Source of the DNA: Granulicella aggregans
GTDB lineage: Bacteria; Acidobacteriota; Terriglobia; Terriglobales; Acidobacteriaceae
DNA: 64,000 nt
NCBI RefSeq assembly: GCF_014203275.1
Contig: NZ_JACHIP010000002.1
Span: forward strand, 1-64,000
Reading direction: 5' to 3'
In this document: positions 34,760-43,648 of the stretch, one piece after another
Layout of the letters: every line of letters begins with the position of its first letter
Numbering within the stretch: position 1 is the stretch's first letter
The notes under the pieces: model-generated
The model's input: the letters and a program-made list of their open reading frames with translations, nothing else
Databases searched by the model: none
Told to the model about the DNA's origin: nothing
Made by a program: the position numbers and the translations under genes

Positions 34760-34850
34760 CCTCTGCTTCTGGGTCAGCCAGTCCAGTAAGTAGAAAGAAA
34801 GTCTTAAGCATCTTTCGCGGGCTAAGCTCGCACCGGAGTCAAGGAAATAC

Positions 34851-36146
34851 ATGAAGTCAGTAAGCAACATAAGCCGTGGGCAGGACTCGCAATCGCCCAG
34901 CAAGAAAGGCTGGCTACCCAAAGCCGCATGCGCCGCAACTCTTGCGCTCAGCCTCGGCCTCACCGCCTGCAGCCACGATTACTCGCTTGCATGGGTCTAC
35001 GCGCCCTCGGCCAGCCTTACTTCTGGCCTCATCAACGCGTACCGCGTCGACTTCCAGAACGGCCAGCTCACTCTCCTGCCTGACTCGCCTATTCCATCGG
35101 GCGGACGCAAGCCCTCAGGGCTGGTAGCGTTGCCGAACCACAAGGCTATCTTCGTCATCAACCACGACGATAGCAACGTTGTTCAGTTCGAGATTGGTAC
35201 AGACGGGAAGCTCTACCCCACGAATACTTACGATATCGCGTCTCAAAGCGCCGTTGGCAGCTTCCCTACGGCACTCGCTGTCTCCGCTGACGGCAAATTT
35301 CTCTACGTGACTTACACGTATCAGCAGGGCTATACCACCGCCAGCCCCGGGCCGGGCGGAATCATCGTCTTCACCATCAAGAGCGATGACAGCCTAGTTC
35401 CGATACCGGTCCCATCGGCGACGACTGCCGACGTTCCGCCCACTCCGCAATACTTTCCAATTGGCCGTGCTCCCGTCGGAATCGTGACCAGCCCTACTCC
35501 CGGCTTCGTTTATGTCATAGCCCAGGACTCAGCCGCCGTCGGCTCCGGAGCAACACAGACATCAAACCTCTTCGCCTTCACCGCTGATGCGTCTACAGGA
35601 GCTCTCACCCTCCAGGCTGGACAGACCATCAATGCCGGGAACGTTCCCTCACTTGGCCTGCCATCCGGCACCACCCCAAGCGGGATTATTGAAGACCAGA
35701 CAGGCACCCATCTTTACATCGCTGACGGCACTGCCAATACGGTGATCAGCTACTCGATCGCGAACGGTCTTCCGGCACAGATTTCTGGCGGAACGGCGAC
35801 TACCGGGGCCGGTCCCCGCGGATTGGCCTTCGACCCCACCGGCAAATTCCTCTTCGTGGCAAACTACGACGGCACTATTGGCGAGTACACCTTCGGATCC
35901 AATGGCGCACCGGTCCTCTCCACCTCCGCCGCCAGCACAAATGCGGGCAGCGGAACCACCTGCGTGACGGTCGAACCCACGCGGGGCATCTACCTGTACG
36001 CCTCCGGCTCCCTCAGCAACAACGTCTTCGGCGAAGAGATCGAGCCCAGTACTGGAGCTCTGAAGCCCATCTTCCACTCGCCCTATGAGGCGTCCACTTT
36101 GCCTGTCTGCGCGATCACGGTTCCAAACCCGACAGCGGGACAGTAG
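34851..36146 (+). CDS. Lactonase-like beta-propeller lipoprotein, second paralogue
   Basis: 431 residues with AAGGAA 5 nt before the ATG. A hydrophobic leader ends SLGLTACSHDYSLAWVY, giving a lipobox Cys. Blade motifs recur (KAIFVINHDDSNVVQF, KFLFVANYDGTIGEY). It is closest to the third paralogue, sharing the TAC-x-x-DY motif right after the lipid-anchored Cys. Role as for the other two: envelope-located propeller of unknown ligand. Confidence 0.8.
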   Translation: MKSVSNISRGQDSQSPSKKGWLPKAACAATLALSLGLTACSHDYSLAWVYAPSASLTSGLINAYRVDFQNGQLTLLPDSPIPSGGRKPSGLVALPNHKAIFVINHDDSNVVQFEIGTDGKLYPTNTYDIASQSAVGSFPTALAVSADGKFLYVTYTYQQGYTTASPGPGGIIVFTIKSDDSLVPIPVPSATTADVPPTPQYFPIGRAPVGIVTSPTPGFVYVIAQDSAAVGSGATQTSNLFAFTADASTGALTLQAGQTINAGNVPSLGLPSGTTPSGIIEDQTGTHLYIADGTANTVISYSIANGLPAQISGGTATTGAGPRGLAFDPTGKFLFVANYDGTIGEYTFGSNGAPVLSTSAASTNAGSGTTCVTVEPTRGIYLYASGSLSNNVFGEEIEPSTGALKPIFHSPYEASTLPVCAITVPNPTAGQ

Positions 36147-36290
36147 CTTCAACCAGCCGTTCTAGTAGGATCGAAGCATGCAAACCGGCAGGCTCAAAGG
36201 TCAATTTCTCAGACGCAGGCCATCGGTTTCGTAGAGTTTTACAAAGATATTTTCAAAGGGGGCCAACGGCCCCTTGGATAAAGGAAGCGC

Positions 36291-37505
36291 ATGTACTTTC
36301 AGAAGACGGGCCAGACCAAGTCCAGCACCAGGACCACAGATACAGTCTCCCGAGCCATCAAGACCGTCGCTTCGATTGCCTCTCTCTCGGTGGCATTCGG
36401 CCTGACCGCCTGCACCCGCGACTACACGCTCGCTTATCTCTACGTCACCACGGCAAGCAGCTCGCCTGGCGTCATCAACCAGTACGCGGTGGACTACCAG
36501 TCCGGCGCTCTGGTCCAGATCGGTGACGTCAAGAACCCTCCGACGGCCGGCAAGAATCCCGTTGCGTCTGTTGCCACCCCGAACGCCAAGTTCATCTATG
36601 TCGTCAACCAGGGCGATTCGAACGTGCAGGAGTTCGCGGTAGGCAGTGATGGTACGCTTACCTCGAAGGGCACCTTTGCGACGACCGGTAACACTCCTAC
36701 CGCGATTGCGATCGATACCGCTGGCAAGTTCCTCTTTGTCACGTGCAAGTATCAGGGCACAAATACTTCGGGCGCTGGCGCAGTGAGCGTCTTCTCCATC
36801 GGCAGCGATAACAGCCTCGGAACCGCGGTCAATGTAAACACCGCTAACAACCCCGTCTCGGTCGCGATTGCTAACTTCAATCCGACGGTCTATGTCGTCT
36901 CGCAGGACCCGACCACACCGCAGATCATCGCCTTCACGGAGGACACCTCCACCGGCGCGCTGACACCGGTTGCCGGAACGACTGCAACCGCCGGGTTTGC
37001 CGCTGGCGTCCAGCCCAGCGCAATCGCCGAAGATCCCACCGGCCGGTTCGTCTACGTGACCGACAGAGCCGCGAATCAGTTGATCGGCTACACCGTACTC
37101 AGCGGCGGCGTGCTCCTGCCCATGGTCAATGGTCCGTTCGCTACCGGACTCTTCCCTGTTGCCCTGTTGGTCGATCCCCGCGGCGAGTACATCTATGTCT
37201 CAAACTACAACTCGAAGACGATCAGCGCCTACGCCTTGAACGTCTCGAACGGCACCCCGTCAGGAGTTGCCGGGACCAGCGCCACCACCGGAACCGGACC
37301 GAACGCCATCGCGCTTGATCCCGCTCTCGGTATCTACCTCTACACATCCAATACGCAGGAAGCGTCCGTCAGCGGATTACAGTTGAATCCAAGTACCGGG
37401 GCTCTCGCCGGCATTCAGAACACGCCTTACCCCTCAGCCGGTTCACCGACCAGCGTTGTCATCGTGGCCAACGGATCGCATCCGACTCAGGTGCTGGAAC
37501 GATAG
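36291..37505 (+). CDS. Lactonase-like beta-propeller lipoprotein, third paralogue
   Basis: 404 residues. AAGGAAGCGC precedes the ATG, the same leader as the first paralogue. The signal ends GLTACTRDYTLAYLYV (lipobox). The propeller blades carry KFIYVVNQGDSNVQEF and GEYIYVSNYNSKTI. A strong terminator follows, ending the three-gene array. Confidence 0.8.
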   Translation: MYFQKTGQTKSSTRTTDTVSRAIKTVASIASLSVAFGLTACTRDYTLAYLYVTTASSSPGVINQYAVDYQSGALVQIGDVKNPPTAGKNPVASVATPNAKFIYVVNQGDSNVQEFAVGSDGTLTSKGTFATTGNTPTAIAIDTAGKFLFVTCKYQGTNTSGAGAVSVFSIGSDNSLGTAVNVNTANNPVSVAIANFNPTVYVVSQDPTTPQIIAFTEDTSTGALTPVAGTTATAGFAAGVQPSAIAEDPTGRFVYVTDRAANQLIGYTVLSGGVLLPMVNGPFATGLFPVALLVDPRGEYIYVSNYNSKTISAYALNVSNGTPSGVAGTSATTGTGPNAIALDPALGIYLYTSNTQEASVSGLQLNPSTGALAGIQNTPYPSAGSPTSVVIVANGSHPTQVLER

Positions 37506-37529
37506 ATCGACCTGCAGAAAAGAATCGGT

Positions 37530-37569
37530 AAAGTGAATGGCCCCGCAACCCGCGGGGCCATTCACTTTT
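37530..37569 (+). terminator. Rho-independent terminator after the propeller array
   Basis: A perfect 17-bp stem with a 5-nt loop (37530-37568) is 25 bp after the stop codon. The stem itself ends in TTT and is followed by TTAAG. Confidence 0.85.
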
Positions 37570-37695
37570 AAGAGGACTCTCCAGTCAGCTCAGACAGCAT
37601 GTCTTTCGGGCCCAAGGCCTGGTCTACACCAACCTTCGGCGCAGCCAAGAATGCAGGCGGTGACGAATATAAAGGTTTGAAGGCCCGAGCTATCC

Positions 37696-38859
37696 TTAAC
37701 GCTGGCTGGGAGACAACTCGGCGAATGTGCCTTCGGCAGCGTCCTTCTTCACTAGAGCTTCCTTGCGTCCGAGATGGCGCAGGATTAGCTTCCGCGCCGG
37801 CACTTCCACGAAACTATGCGCCGCAAGTGCCAGCACGACTACAGCCACGTAGGAGAGCCATGGATCGAGCGCCTCAAGGTGCAGCTTCTGCGAGATATGG
37901 CTGGACTGGATCAGCATGAGCGCATTGAAGTGAAGAAGATAGAGGCAGAAGGTGGCTCGCCCCACGTAAACCAGCGGCGGGAACGCGAACAGACTGGCAA
38001 CCGGATTCGCCCCGCTCAGCCCCACGGTCAGCGCGGCGAAGAGAGGCATCAGCAGCCCACCATGCAACAGCACATACGGCAGCGACGGCAAAAAGACATA
38101 GAGAGCCGCACCTATGGCTGCCAGTGCCAGCACCGCAATTCCGGTCCGTTCGCGCCCTCGCAACTTCAAGACGGACTGCAACTGTCCTAGCGTCAGACCA
38201 CACAGAAAAGTGCAAATATAAGAGGGTGGCGTGTACTTGAGTATCCGGATGAGATGGGTTGCCGTGTACCGGTCGGCAGGCGCGGCAAGGTGATCCGGAT
38301 TTAAAGTCAGATACAGGACATGCGGCACCATCCCCACCAGCCATAGCCCAAGAAACAGGGCGATCAACTTCCAGGGCTGTCGCGGCAGCGAAACCCGAAT
38401 CAGGTAAGGGAACGCCAGGTAAAGCATCATCTCGCAGGACAGCGTCCAGGCCACCGTGTTCCAGAAGGTAGCAAGATTTGGCAGCCACCCCTGCAGCAAA
38501 AGCGGTGTCAGAAAAACTCCCTGCCAGAACTCCGTGTGCGAGCGGGCGCTCCACTCGCTAACCAGCATCTGAAAGGAGAGCGCCAGCGCCAGCAGGTAGA
38601 CCGGATAGAGCCGCGAAAACCGAGCCAACCAGAACTCGCGCTTATTCATACCTACGCGGTCGGCGTAGTTGTACGAAAGAATGTAGCCCGACATCAGGAA
38701 GAAAAAGCCGACGAAGATGTATCCGTTCTCGATAATGGGCGCGACGGCTGCCATATGCGGCGGCGTGAAGTGAAAGAAGACGATCGAGAGAGCCAGAAGG
38801 GTCCGAAGTCCGGTCAATGCCGGCAGGGAGGGCTTGCGGATTGCTGAGGCGGAGCTCAA
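37696..38859 (-). CDS. Acyltransferase family 3 membrane protein (OafA/YrhL-like)
   Basis: 387 residues with about ten membrane helices. The N-terminus has LRTLLALSIVFFHFTPP, with the conserved His of the family, and a FVGFFFLMSGYILSY segment; RFSRLYPVYLLAL follows. Such enzymes acetylate or acylate surface polysaccharides and lipids from acyl-CoA on the cytoplasmic side. No SGNH domain is fused. Substrate unknown. It is transcribed towards the propeller array terminator. Confidence 0.85.
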   Translation of the reverse strand: MSSASAIRKPSLPALTGLRTLLALSIVFFHFTPPHMAAVAPIIENGYIFVGFFFLMSGYILSYNYADRVGMNKREFWLARFSRLYPVYLLALALSFQMLVSEWSARSHTEFWQGVFLTPLLLQGWLPNLATFWNTVAWTLSCEMMLYLAFPYLIRVSLPRQPWKLIALFLGLWLVGMVPHVLYLTLNPDHLAAPADRYTATHLIRILKYTPPSYICTFLCGLTLGQLQSVLKLRGRERTGIAVLALAAIGAALYVFLPSLPYVLLHGGLLMPLFAALTVGLSGANPVASLFAFPPLVYVGRATFCLYLLHFNALMLIQSSHISQKLHLEALDPWLSYVAVVVLALAAHSFVEVPARKLILRHLGRKEALVKKDAAEGTFAELSPSQR

Positions 38860-39051
38860 GTTCTGCTGCTCGTTTCCATATTTACGGGAAATTCGTGTCC
38901 GAATTGCGGGGCTTGCGCTGTTCTATTCGATGCGAAGAACATATCAGGGCGCAGCGCTGCACACCTATCAGACGACCGGAAGAGCTAAAAAGACCTCAGA
39001 GCCATCCCTGAATCTGGGTACATTGGAAGTGCGATAGGCGAGTCAGACGAG

Positions 39052-39756
39052 CTAAGCCGTGACCAGCGAGCCTAGCTTCTCTCCACTCACGACGCGCACG
39101 ATGTTTCCCTGCTCGCGCATACTGAAGACCATCATCGGCATATTGTTGTCTTTGCATAGCGAGACGGCAGTCTGGTCCATCACCCGCAGGTTCAACCGCA
39201 GGATGTCCATATAGGTCAGCGTCTCGAGCTTGGTTGCGGTGGGATCGAGCTTGGGGTCCGCTGTATAGATACCGTCCACCGAAGTAGCCTTCAGCAGAAT
39301 CTCCGCCTTGATCTCCATCGCCCGCAGACTCGCCGCCGTATCGGTTGAGAAGAAAGGATTTCCCGTACCCGCAGCGAAGATGACGATCCTTCCCTTTTCC
39401 AGGTGACGCATCGCGCGCCTGCGGATGTATGGCTCGGCAACCTGGTGCATCTCGATCGCCGACATCACGCGGCAGTAAAGCCCGCGCTTCTCGATTGCAT
39501 CCTGCAGCGCAATCGAATTGATCACCGTCGACAGCATGCCCATGTGATCCGCCGCGACGCGGTCCATATCGATCGCCTGTTGGGCCACTCCGCGGAAGAA
39601 GTTCCCACCGCCGACCACAATGCCGATCTCGCAGCCCAGGGCATGAACCGCTGCAATCTCTTCCGCTACTTTGTGGATGAATACCGCGTCAATGCCAAAA
39701 CCCTTGCCTGCAGCCAGGGCTTCGCCTGAGATCTTGAGGAGAACTCGCTTGTACAT
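39052..39756 (-). CDS. pyrH: Uridylate kinase
   Basis: 234 residues from the ATG at 39756 ([17 protein letters not shown]), the usual UMP kinase start and length. [12 protein letters not shown] binds UMP, and [12 protein letters not shown] is the conserved nucleotide loop. It makes UDP from UMP with ATP. In many bacteria pyrH follows rpsB-tsf; here it lies 111 bp after panC and 13.8 kb from tsf. Confidence 0.95.
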   Translation of the reverse strand: MYKRVLLKISGEALAAGKGFGIDAVFIHKVAEEIAAVHALGCEIGIVVGGGNFFRGVAQQAIDMDRVAADHMGMLSTVINSIALQDAIEKRGLYCRVMSAIEMHQVAEPYIRRRAMRHLEKGRIVIFAAGTGNPFFSTDTAASLRAMEIKAEILLKATSVDGIYTADPKLDPTATKLETLTYMDILRLNLRVMDQTAVSLCKDNNMPMMVFSMREQGNIVRVVSGEKLGSLVTA

Positions 39757-39867
39757 GTCACTTAAGTATCTCACGGTCGCCTCGAACTCCGTTTGCACCA
39801 CGCGAAGCGGCACACAAGTCACGAAGTGGCCGCCACGCGCGCAGCGGGCCTGTCCGGCAGGACAGTC

Positions 39868-40707
39868 CTAACCCACAATCAAATTGTCGATTAGCCGGGT
39901 GTTCCCTACCTTCGCCGCAATCGCAATCAGTGTTCCCGGAACCGCCTCCGCCTCCGGAAGCAGCGTGTCGGGGTCGACGATCGCGAGATAGTCGAAGGCA
40001 ATATCGGATGTAGCTTCGAGTTCCGGCACTTGCGAGTTTGTGAGAAGCTCGCTATCCCGAACGCCCGCCCGAATCTGCTCTTCTATGGCCGCCAACGTTC
40101 GCGGAAGAATCAGGGCCCTATTTCGTTCTTCCGCAGTCAGATACCGGTTGCGCGAACTCAGCGCTAGCCCATCCTCATCCCGGACGATCGGGCACCCCAC
40201 CACCTCGAGACAGAAGTTGAGGTCCCGGGCCATCTGCCGGATAACAGCCAGCTGTGCCGCATCCTTCTGTCCAAAGTAGGCTCGATCCGGCATCGCAATG
40301 TGGAACAGCTTGGCCACGACAGTCGCCACACCCATAAAATGCCCCGGCCGCGACGCACCATCCAACCTCGCCCCTACAGCACCAACGTCCACAGTAGTCG
40401 TCGCTCCAGGGCGATACATCTCTTCTGGTGCAGGCGCAAACAGAATATCCACCCGCTCCCCATCAAGCTGCTCGCAGTCCGCCTCGAACGTTCGTGGGTA
40501 CTTATCGAGGTCCTCGTTCGCCCCAAACTGCAACGGATTCACAAAGATCGTTGCGACGACCGCATCGCATTCACTCCGCGCCCGCCGCACCAGCGACAGA
40601 TGTCCCTCATGCAACGCTCCCATCGTCGGGACGAGCCCCAGAGTCCCTTTACGACCCAGACCACGCGCCACCCGCTGCATCTCTTCAACTGTCTTAATGA
40701 TCTGCAT
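39868..40707 (-). CDS. panC: Pantothenate synthetase
   Basis: 279 residues. VPTMGALHEGHLSLV contains the ATP-binding HxGH motif, and FGQKDAAQL and SSRNRYL are family signatures. It condenses pantoate and beta-alanine with ATP. It starts 6 bp after panB, so the two are co-transcribed. A short GC hairpin follows without a U-tract. Confidence 0.96.
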   Translation of the reverse strand: MQIIKTVEEMQRVARGLGRKGTLGLVPTMGALHEGHLSLVRRARSECDAVVATIFVNPLQFGANEDLDKYPRTFEADCEQLDGERVDILFAPAPEEMYRPGATTTVDVGAVGARLDGASRPGHFMGVATVVAKLFHIAMPDRAYFGQKDAAQLAVIRQMARDLNFCLEVVGCPIVRDEDGLALSSRNRYLTAEERNRALILPRTLAAIEEQIRAGVRDSELLTNSQVPELEATSDIAFDYLAIVDPDTLLPEAEAVPGTLIAIAAKVGNTRLIDNLIVG

Positions 40708-40713
40708 CGATGG

Positions 40714-41601
40714 CTACAGCTGTACTCCGGTGGGAAGATGGTAGCTCTCCGCTTCACTCGGAAAGCTGCGTGACTCCACATCCTGCTTGTACTCGCCGAT
40801 CGCGGCCTGGATGCTCGCTCCGATGTCCGCATAGCGCCTGACGAACTTCGCCGGAGGCGCAAAGGTCAGCGACAGCATGTCATGGAGCACAAGGATCTGC
40901 CCGTCCGTGTCCGGCCCGGCTCCAATCCCGATCGTAGGAATCTCGAGCTCTGCTGTCAGAATCGTCCCCAGCTCGCGCGGCATGCCTTCCAGCACGATCG
41001 AGAAGCATCCAGCCTCCTGCAAGGCCAGCGCATCCGCCCGTAGCCGGTCGACGGCCGCAAGCGTCTTCCCCTGCACCTTGTATCCGCCCATGCGGTGTAC
41101 GGATTGCGGAGTCAGGCCAATATGTCCCATCACCGGGATCTCAGCGTCGCTCAAGCGACGGACAAGCGATGCCCGGTTCGCTCCACCTTCGATCTTTACC
41201 GCCTCCGCTCCGGCCTCTTTCACAAACCGGATCGCGTTCGCAACGCCTTCGCGCTCATCGGTGTGATAGCTGCCAAAGGGCATATCCGCCACCACAAGCG
41301 CTCGCTTCACCGCCCTGCGCACTCCGCGCGTATAAACGAGCATCTCGTCGACCGTGATGGCGAGCGTGTCCGGCTGCCCCTGCATCACCATGGCCAGCGA
41401 GTCGCCCACCAGGATCACGTCGAGACCAGCCTCGTCGATCAACCTTGCGGTCGCGTAGTCATACGCTGTAACGGCTGTAATGGGGTGGCGAAGCTCTTTC
41501 TTCTGCTGAAGTAAGGGAACGGTAACCTTTGCGGTCGCCGCACTACCACTGGCCTGCTTGTTAGCAGCCGGTCTGGCTGGATCAAACGTAGTAAGGCTCA
41601 T
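40714..41601 (-). CDS. panB: 3-methyl-2-oxobutanoate hydroxymethyltransferase
   Basis: 295 residues from the ATG at 41601, with GGGAG upstream; a frame extending 81 bp further is unlikely coding. VTAYDYATARLIDEAG, VGDSLAMVM and the EGGANR and GIGAGPDTDGQ motifs define PanB. It transfers a hydroxymethyl group from methylene-THF to ketoisovalerate, the first step to pantothenate. First gene of the panBC pair, 122 bp after coaBC. Confidence 0.95.
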   Translation of the reverse strand: MSLTTFDPARPAANKQASGSAATAKVTVPLLQQKKELRHPITAVTAYDYATARLIDEAGLDVILVGDSLAMVMQGQPDTLAITVDEMLVYTRGVRRAVKRALVVADMPFGSYHTDEREGVANAIRFVKEAGAEAVKIEGGANRASLVRRLSDAEIPVMGHIGLTPQSVHRMGGYKVQGKTLAAVDRLRADALALQEAGCFSIVLEGMPRELGTILTAELEIPTIGIGAGPDTDGQILVLHDMLSLTFAPPAKFVRRYADIGASIQAAIGEYKQDVESRSFPSEAESYHLPTGVQL

Positions 41602-41723
41602 CTTGGTGGACTCCCAGTGCAGTTCCACCGCGTGCCGCTCGCCGGGAGGCGTCTGCGACTTTGGCCGGATACCGCCAATCACCGAGATTGAGACTACCCC
41701 TTACACAAGCTCCTAGGCAAGTG

Positions 41724-43007
41724 TCACACCGCGCTCAGCTGCGCCGAGGCAGCCGCGCGCAACCGGATAACCTCATCGAGAATGTGCCCAGCGAGAGCGC
41801 CCTTGCTCATCGGAAGGAGGCCCGTCACTCCCTCCTGAGTCAGCAGAGTCGCCGCGTTTGATTCGGAGTCGAAGCCCAGCCCCGGCAGAGAAACATCGTT
41901 CACCACGATCGCGTCTGCTCCCTTCCGCAGCAGCTTCTCGCGCCCATTTGCGATAGCGTTCTCCGAATCAGTCTCCGCAGCAAACGCGATCAATAAAGTC
42001 CCCCGCGCGCGGCGGCGGCCAACCTCTGCCAGGATGTCTTCAGTTGGTTCGAGCTCTAGGGTCAAAGGCCCACTACGCCGTAGCTTCTCAGTTGCTGCCG
42101 TCAACGGGCGGAAGTCCGAGACCGCTGCCGCTCCAATCACGGCGGTCGCTCGAGGTAGATACTGCATCACAGCCGCGTGCATCTCGCTAGCCGAAGTCAC
42201 CGGGACAACCTCGCAGCCCGCAGGCGCTGCCAGCGCCGTAGGGGCGGAGATCAAAATCACCCGAGCCCCACGTTCATACCCCGCCCGCGCCAGGGCATAA
42301 CCCATCTTTCCGCTCGACCTGTTACCTAAAAAACGCACGGGATCGATCGCCTCACGAGTCCCTCCCGCCGTGATCAGGATCGTCTCTCCAGCCAGATCGT
42401 CTCGCTGATTGAGCGCCTTCAGGACCGCATGCACAAGGCATGGAGTCTCCGCCAACCGGCCGCTGCCGGTCATTCCGCAAGCCAGGTAGCCGCTGCCGGG
42501 AGCGATGATCGTCGCCCCGCGCTCCTCCAGCAACCGCACATTCGCCTGCGTAGCCGGGTGCTCCCACATATTGACGTTCATCGCCGGAGCGAGCAGCACC
42601 GGAGCCTTGGTAGCCAGATACAGAGTCGAAAGGAAGTCGTTCGCAACTCCGCGCGCAAACTTCGCCAGGGTATTCGCCGTAGCCGGGGCCACGATCAGCA
42701 ATTCGGTCGTCTGCGCCTCCGCAATATGCTCGATCGCGGAGTCCAGCGTACTATCCAGAGCTTCGGCGGCTAATCCGGGCTTGGCCCACAGACTCGTGAT
42801 CACCTTATGGCCCGTGATCGCCGCAAATGTAAGCGGAGTGACGAACTTCTCCGCCGACTTCGTCAGGACGACATGGGGATCCAGCCTCTCTTTTTGCAGC
42901 GCCCGCACTAGGTCGAGCGCTTTATACGCCGCGATCCCGCCAGTAACACCCACCGTAACCTTTCGGCGTGGCGCGGAGAGCACTCCGATTTGCGGCTTGT
43001 CACTCAC
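41724..43007 (-). CDS. coaBC: Bifunctional phosphopantothenoylcysteine decarboxylase/synthetase
   Basis: 427 residues. The N-terminal CoaC domain has VTGGIAAYKALDLVR, the catalytic PAMNVNMW and GSGYLACGMTGSGRL flap. The C-terminal CoaB domain starts near residue 205 with ITAGGTREAIDPVRF and NRSSGKMG. It makes 4'-phosphopantetheine from 4'-phosphopantothenate and cysteine. Together with panB and panC downstream it forms a pantothenate-to-CoA gene group. Confidence 0.95.
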   Translation of the reverse strand: MSDKPQIGVLSAPRRKVTVGVTGGIAAYKALDLVRALQKERLDPHVVLTKSAEKFVTPLTFAAITGHKVITSLWAKPGLAAEALDSTLDSAIEHIAEAQTTELLIVAPATANTLAKFARGVANDFLSTLYLATKAPVLLAPAMNVNMWEHPATQANVRLLEERGATIIAPGSGYLACGMTGSGRLAETPCLVHAVLKALNQRDDLAGETILITAGGTREAIDPVRFLGNRSSGKMGYALARAGYERGARVILISAPTALAAPAGCEVVPVTSASEMHAAVMQYLPRATAVIGAAAVSDFRPLTAATEKLRRSGPLTLELEPTEDILAEVGRRRARGTLLIAFAAETDSENAIANGREKLLRKGADAIVVNDVSLPGLGFDSESNAATLLTQEGVTGLLPMSKGALAGHILDEVIRLRAAASAQLSAV

Positions 43008-43211
43008 CCAAAGATGTTCTCACAGGTAGAAATCCACACCAAATCTTACTTTTTTGCACCAAAAACGGCGCAGGATGCCTCCGGCGCGAAAAGAGTTGAC
43101 TGTGACAAAAATAAAACGCAGAAAACCTTCGTAACCACTCGCCAACCGTTGATTAAAGGGGATACTATAAGGCGTTTCGTGGATGCAGCGTGTTCGCAAT
43201 GGAGCGACTTA

Positions 43212-43574
43212 ATGGATTTAGCAAGCCTGACCTTGCGTGATCTCACGGCAGGGTTTCACGACCAGACGGAGACGTCTTTCGGCCAAAACGATACCCAAAG
43301 TGCCAACCACGCTACAACCACCCTTCGCCGCTGCCGCACCCGTGAGCAGGGCTCAGCCCTTATGACCGTCAGCCATGCGATCGAATACCTCCTCGATTCA
43401 CGGCTGTCGAAGCAGGAGGAGACCAGCCAAGCCGAGCGCGAAGCTTTGGCCATCCTGCTGAGCGCCAACCTGAGCGTCTACCGCGAAGGTGCCGAGATTA
43501 TCCCCTTCGCCACTCGTCTGCGGCAGTGGTTTCGTGGTGGCAGCAAGAACAAGGTTGCCGACGCTACCGCCTAG
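43212..43574 (+). CDS. Small soluble protein, unknown
   Basis: 120 residues from the ATG at 43212, with GGAG 7 nt upstream. Hydrophilic and mainly helical, with a QAEREALAILLSANLSVYREG segment. It is divergent from coaBC and ends before a strong bidirectional hairpin. No family is recognised. Confidence 0.6.
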   Translation: MDLASLTLRDLTAGFHDQTETSFGQNDTQSANHATTTLRRCRTREQGSALMTVSHAIEYLLDSRLSKQEETSQAEREALAILLSANLSVYREGAEIIPFATRLRQWFRGGSKNKVADATA

Positions 43575-43593
43575 TTACCGCTTCAAAGTTTCA

Positions 43594-43624
43594 GGTTTGG
43601 CCCGGCGATTTGCCGGGCCAAACC
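43594..43624. terminator. Bidirectional hairpin between convergent genes
   Basis: A perfect 13-bp stem (GGTTTGGCCCGGC arms) with a GATTT loop lies between the small plus-strand gene and the end of the TonB receptor gene. It can serve both directions. Confidence 0.75.
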
Positions 43625-43648
43625 ATTTAAGCTCAGCACCCTCAGAAT

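Noticed and set aside
39849..39866. CTGTCC/GGACAG hairpin after panC as a terminator
   Set aside because: Only six pairs and no U-tract on the minus strand; pyrH downstream may be co-transcribed.
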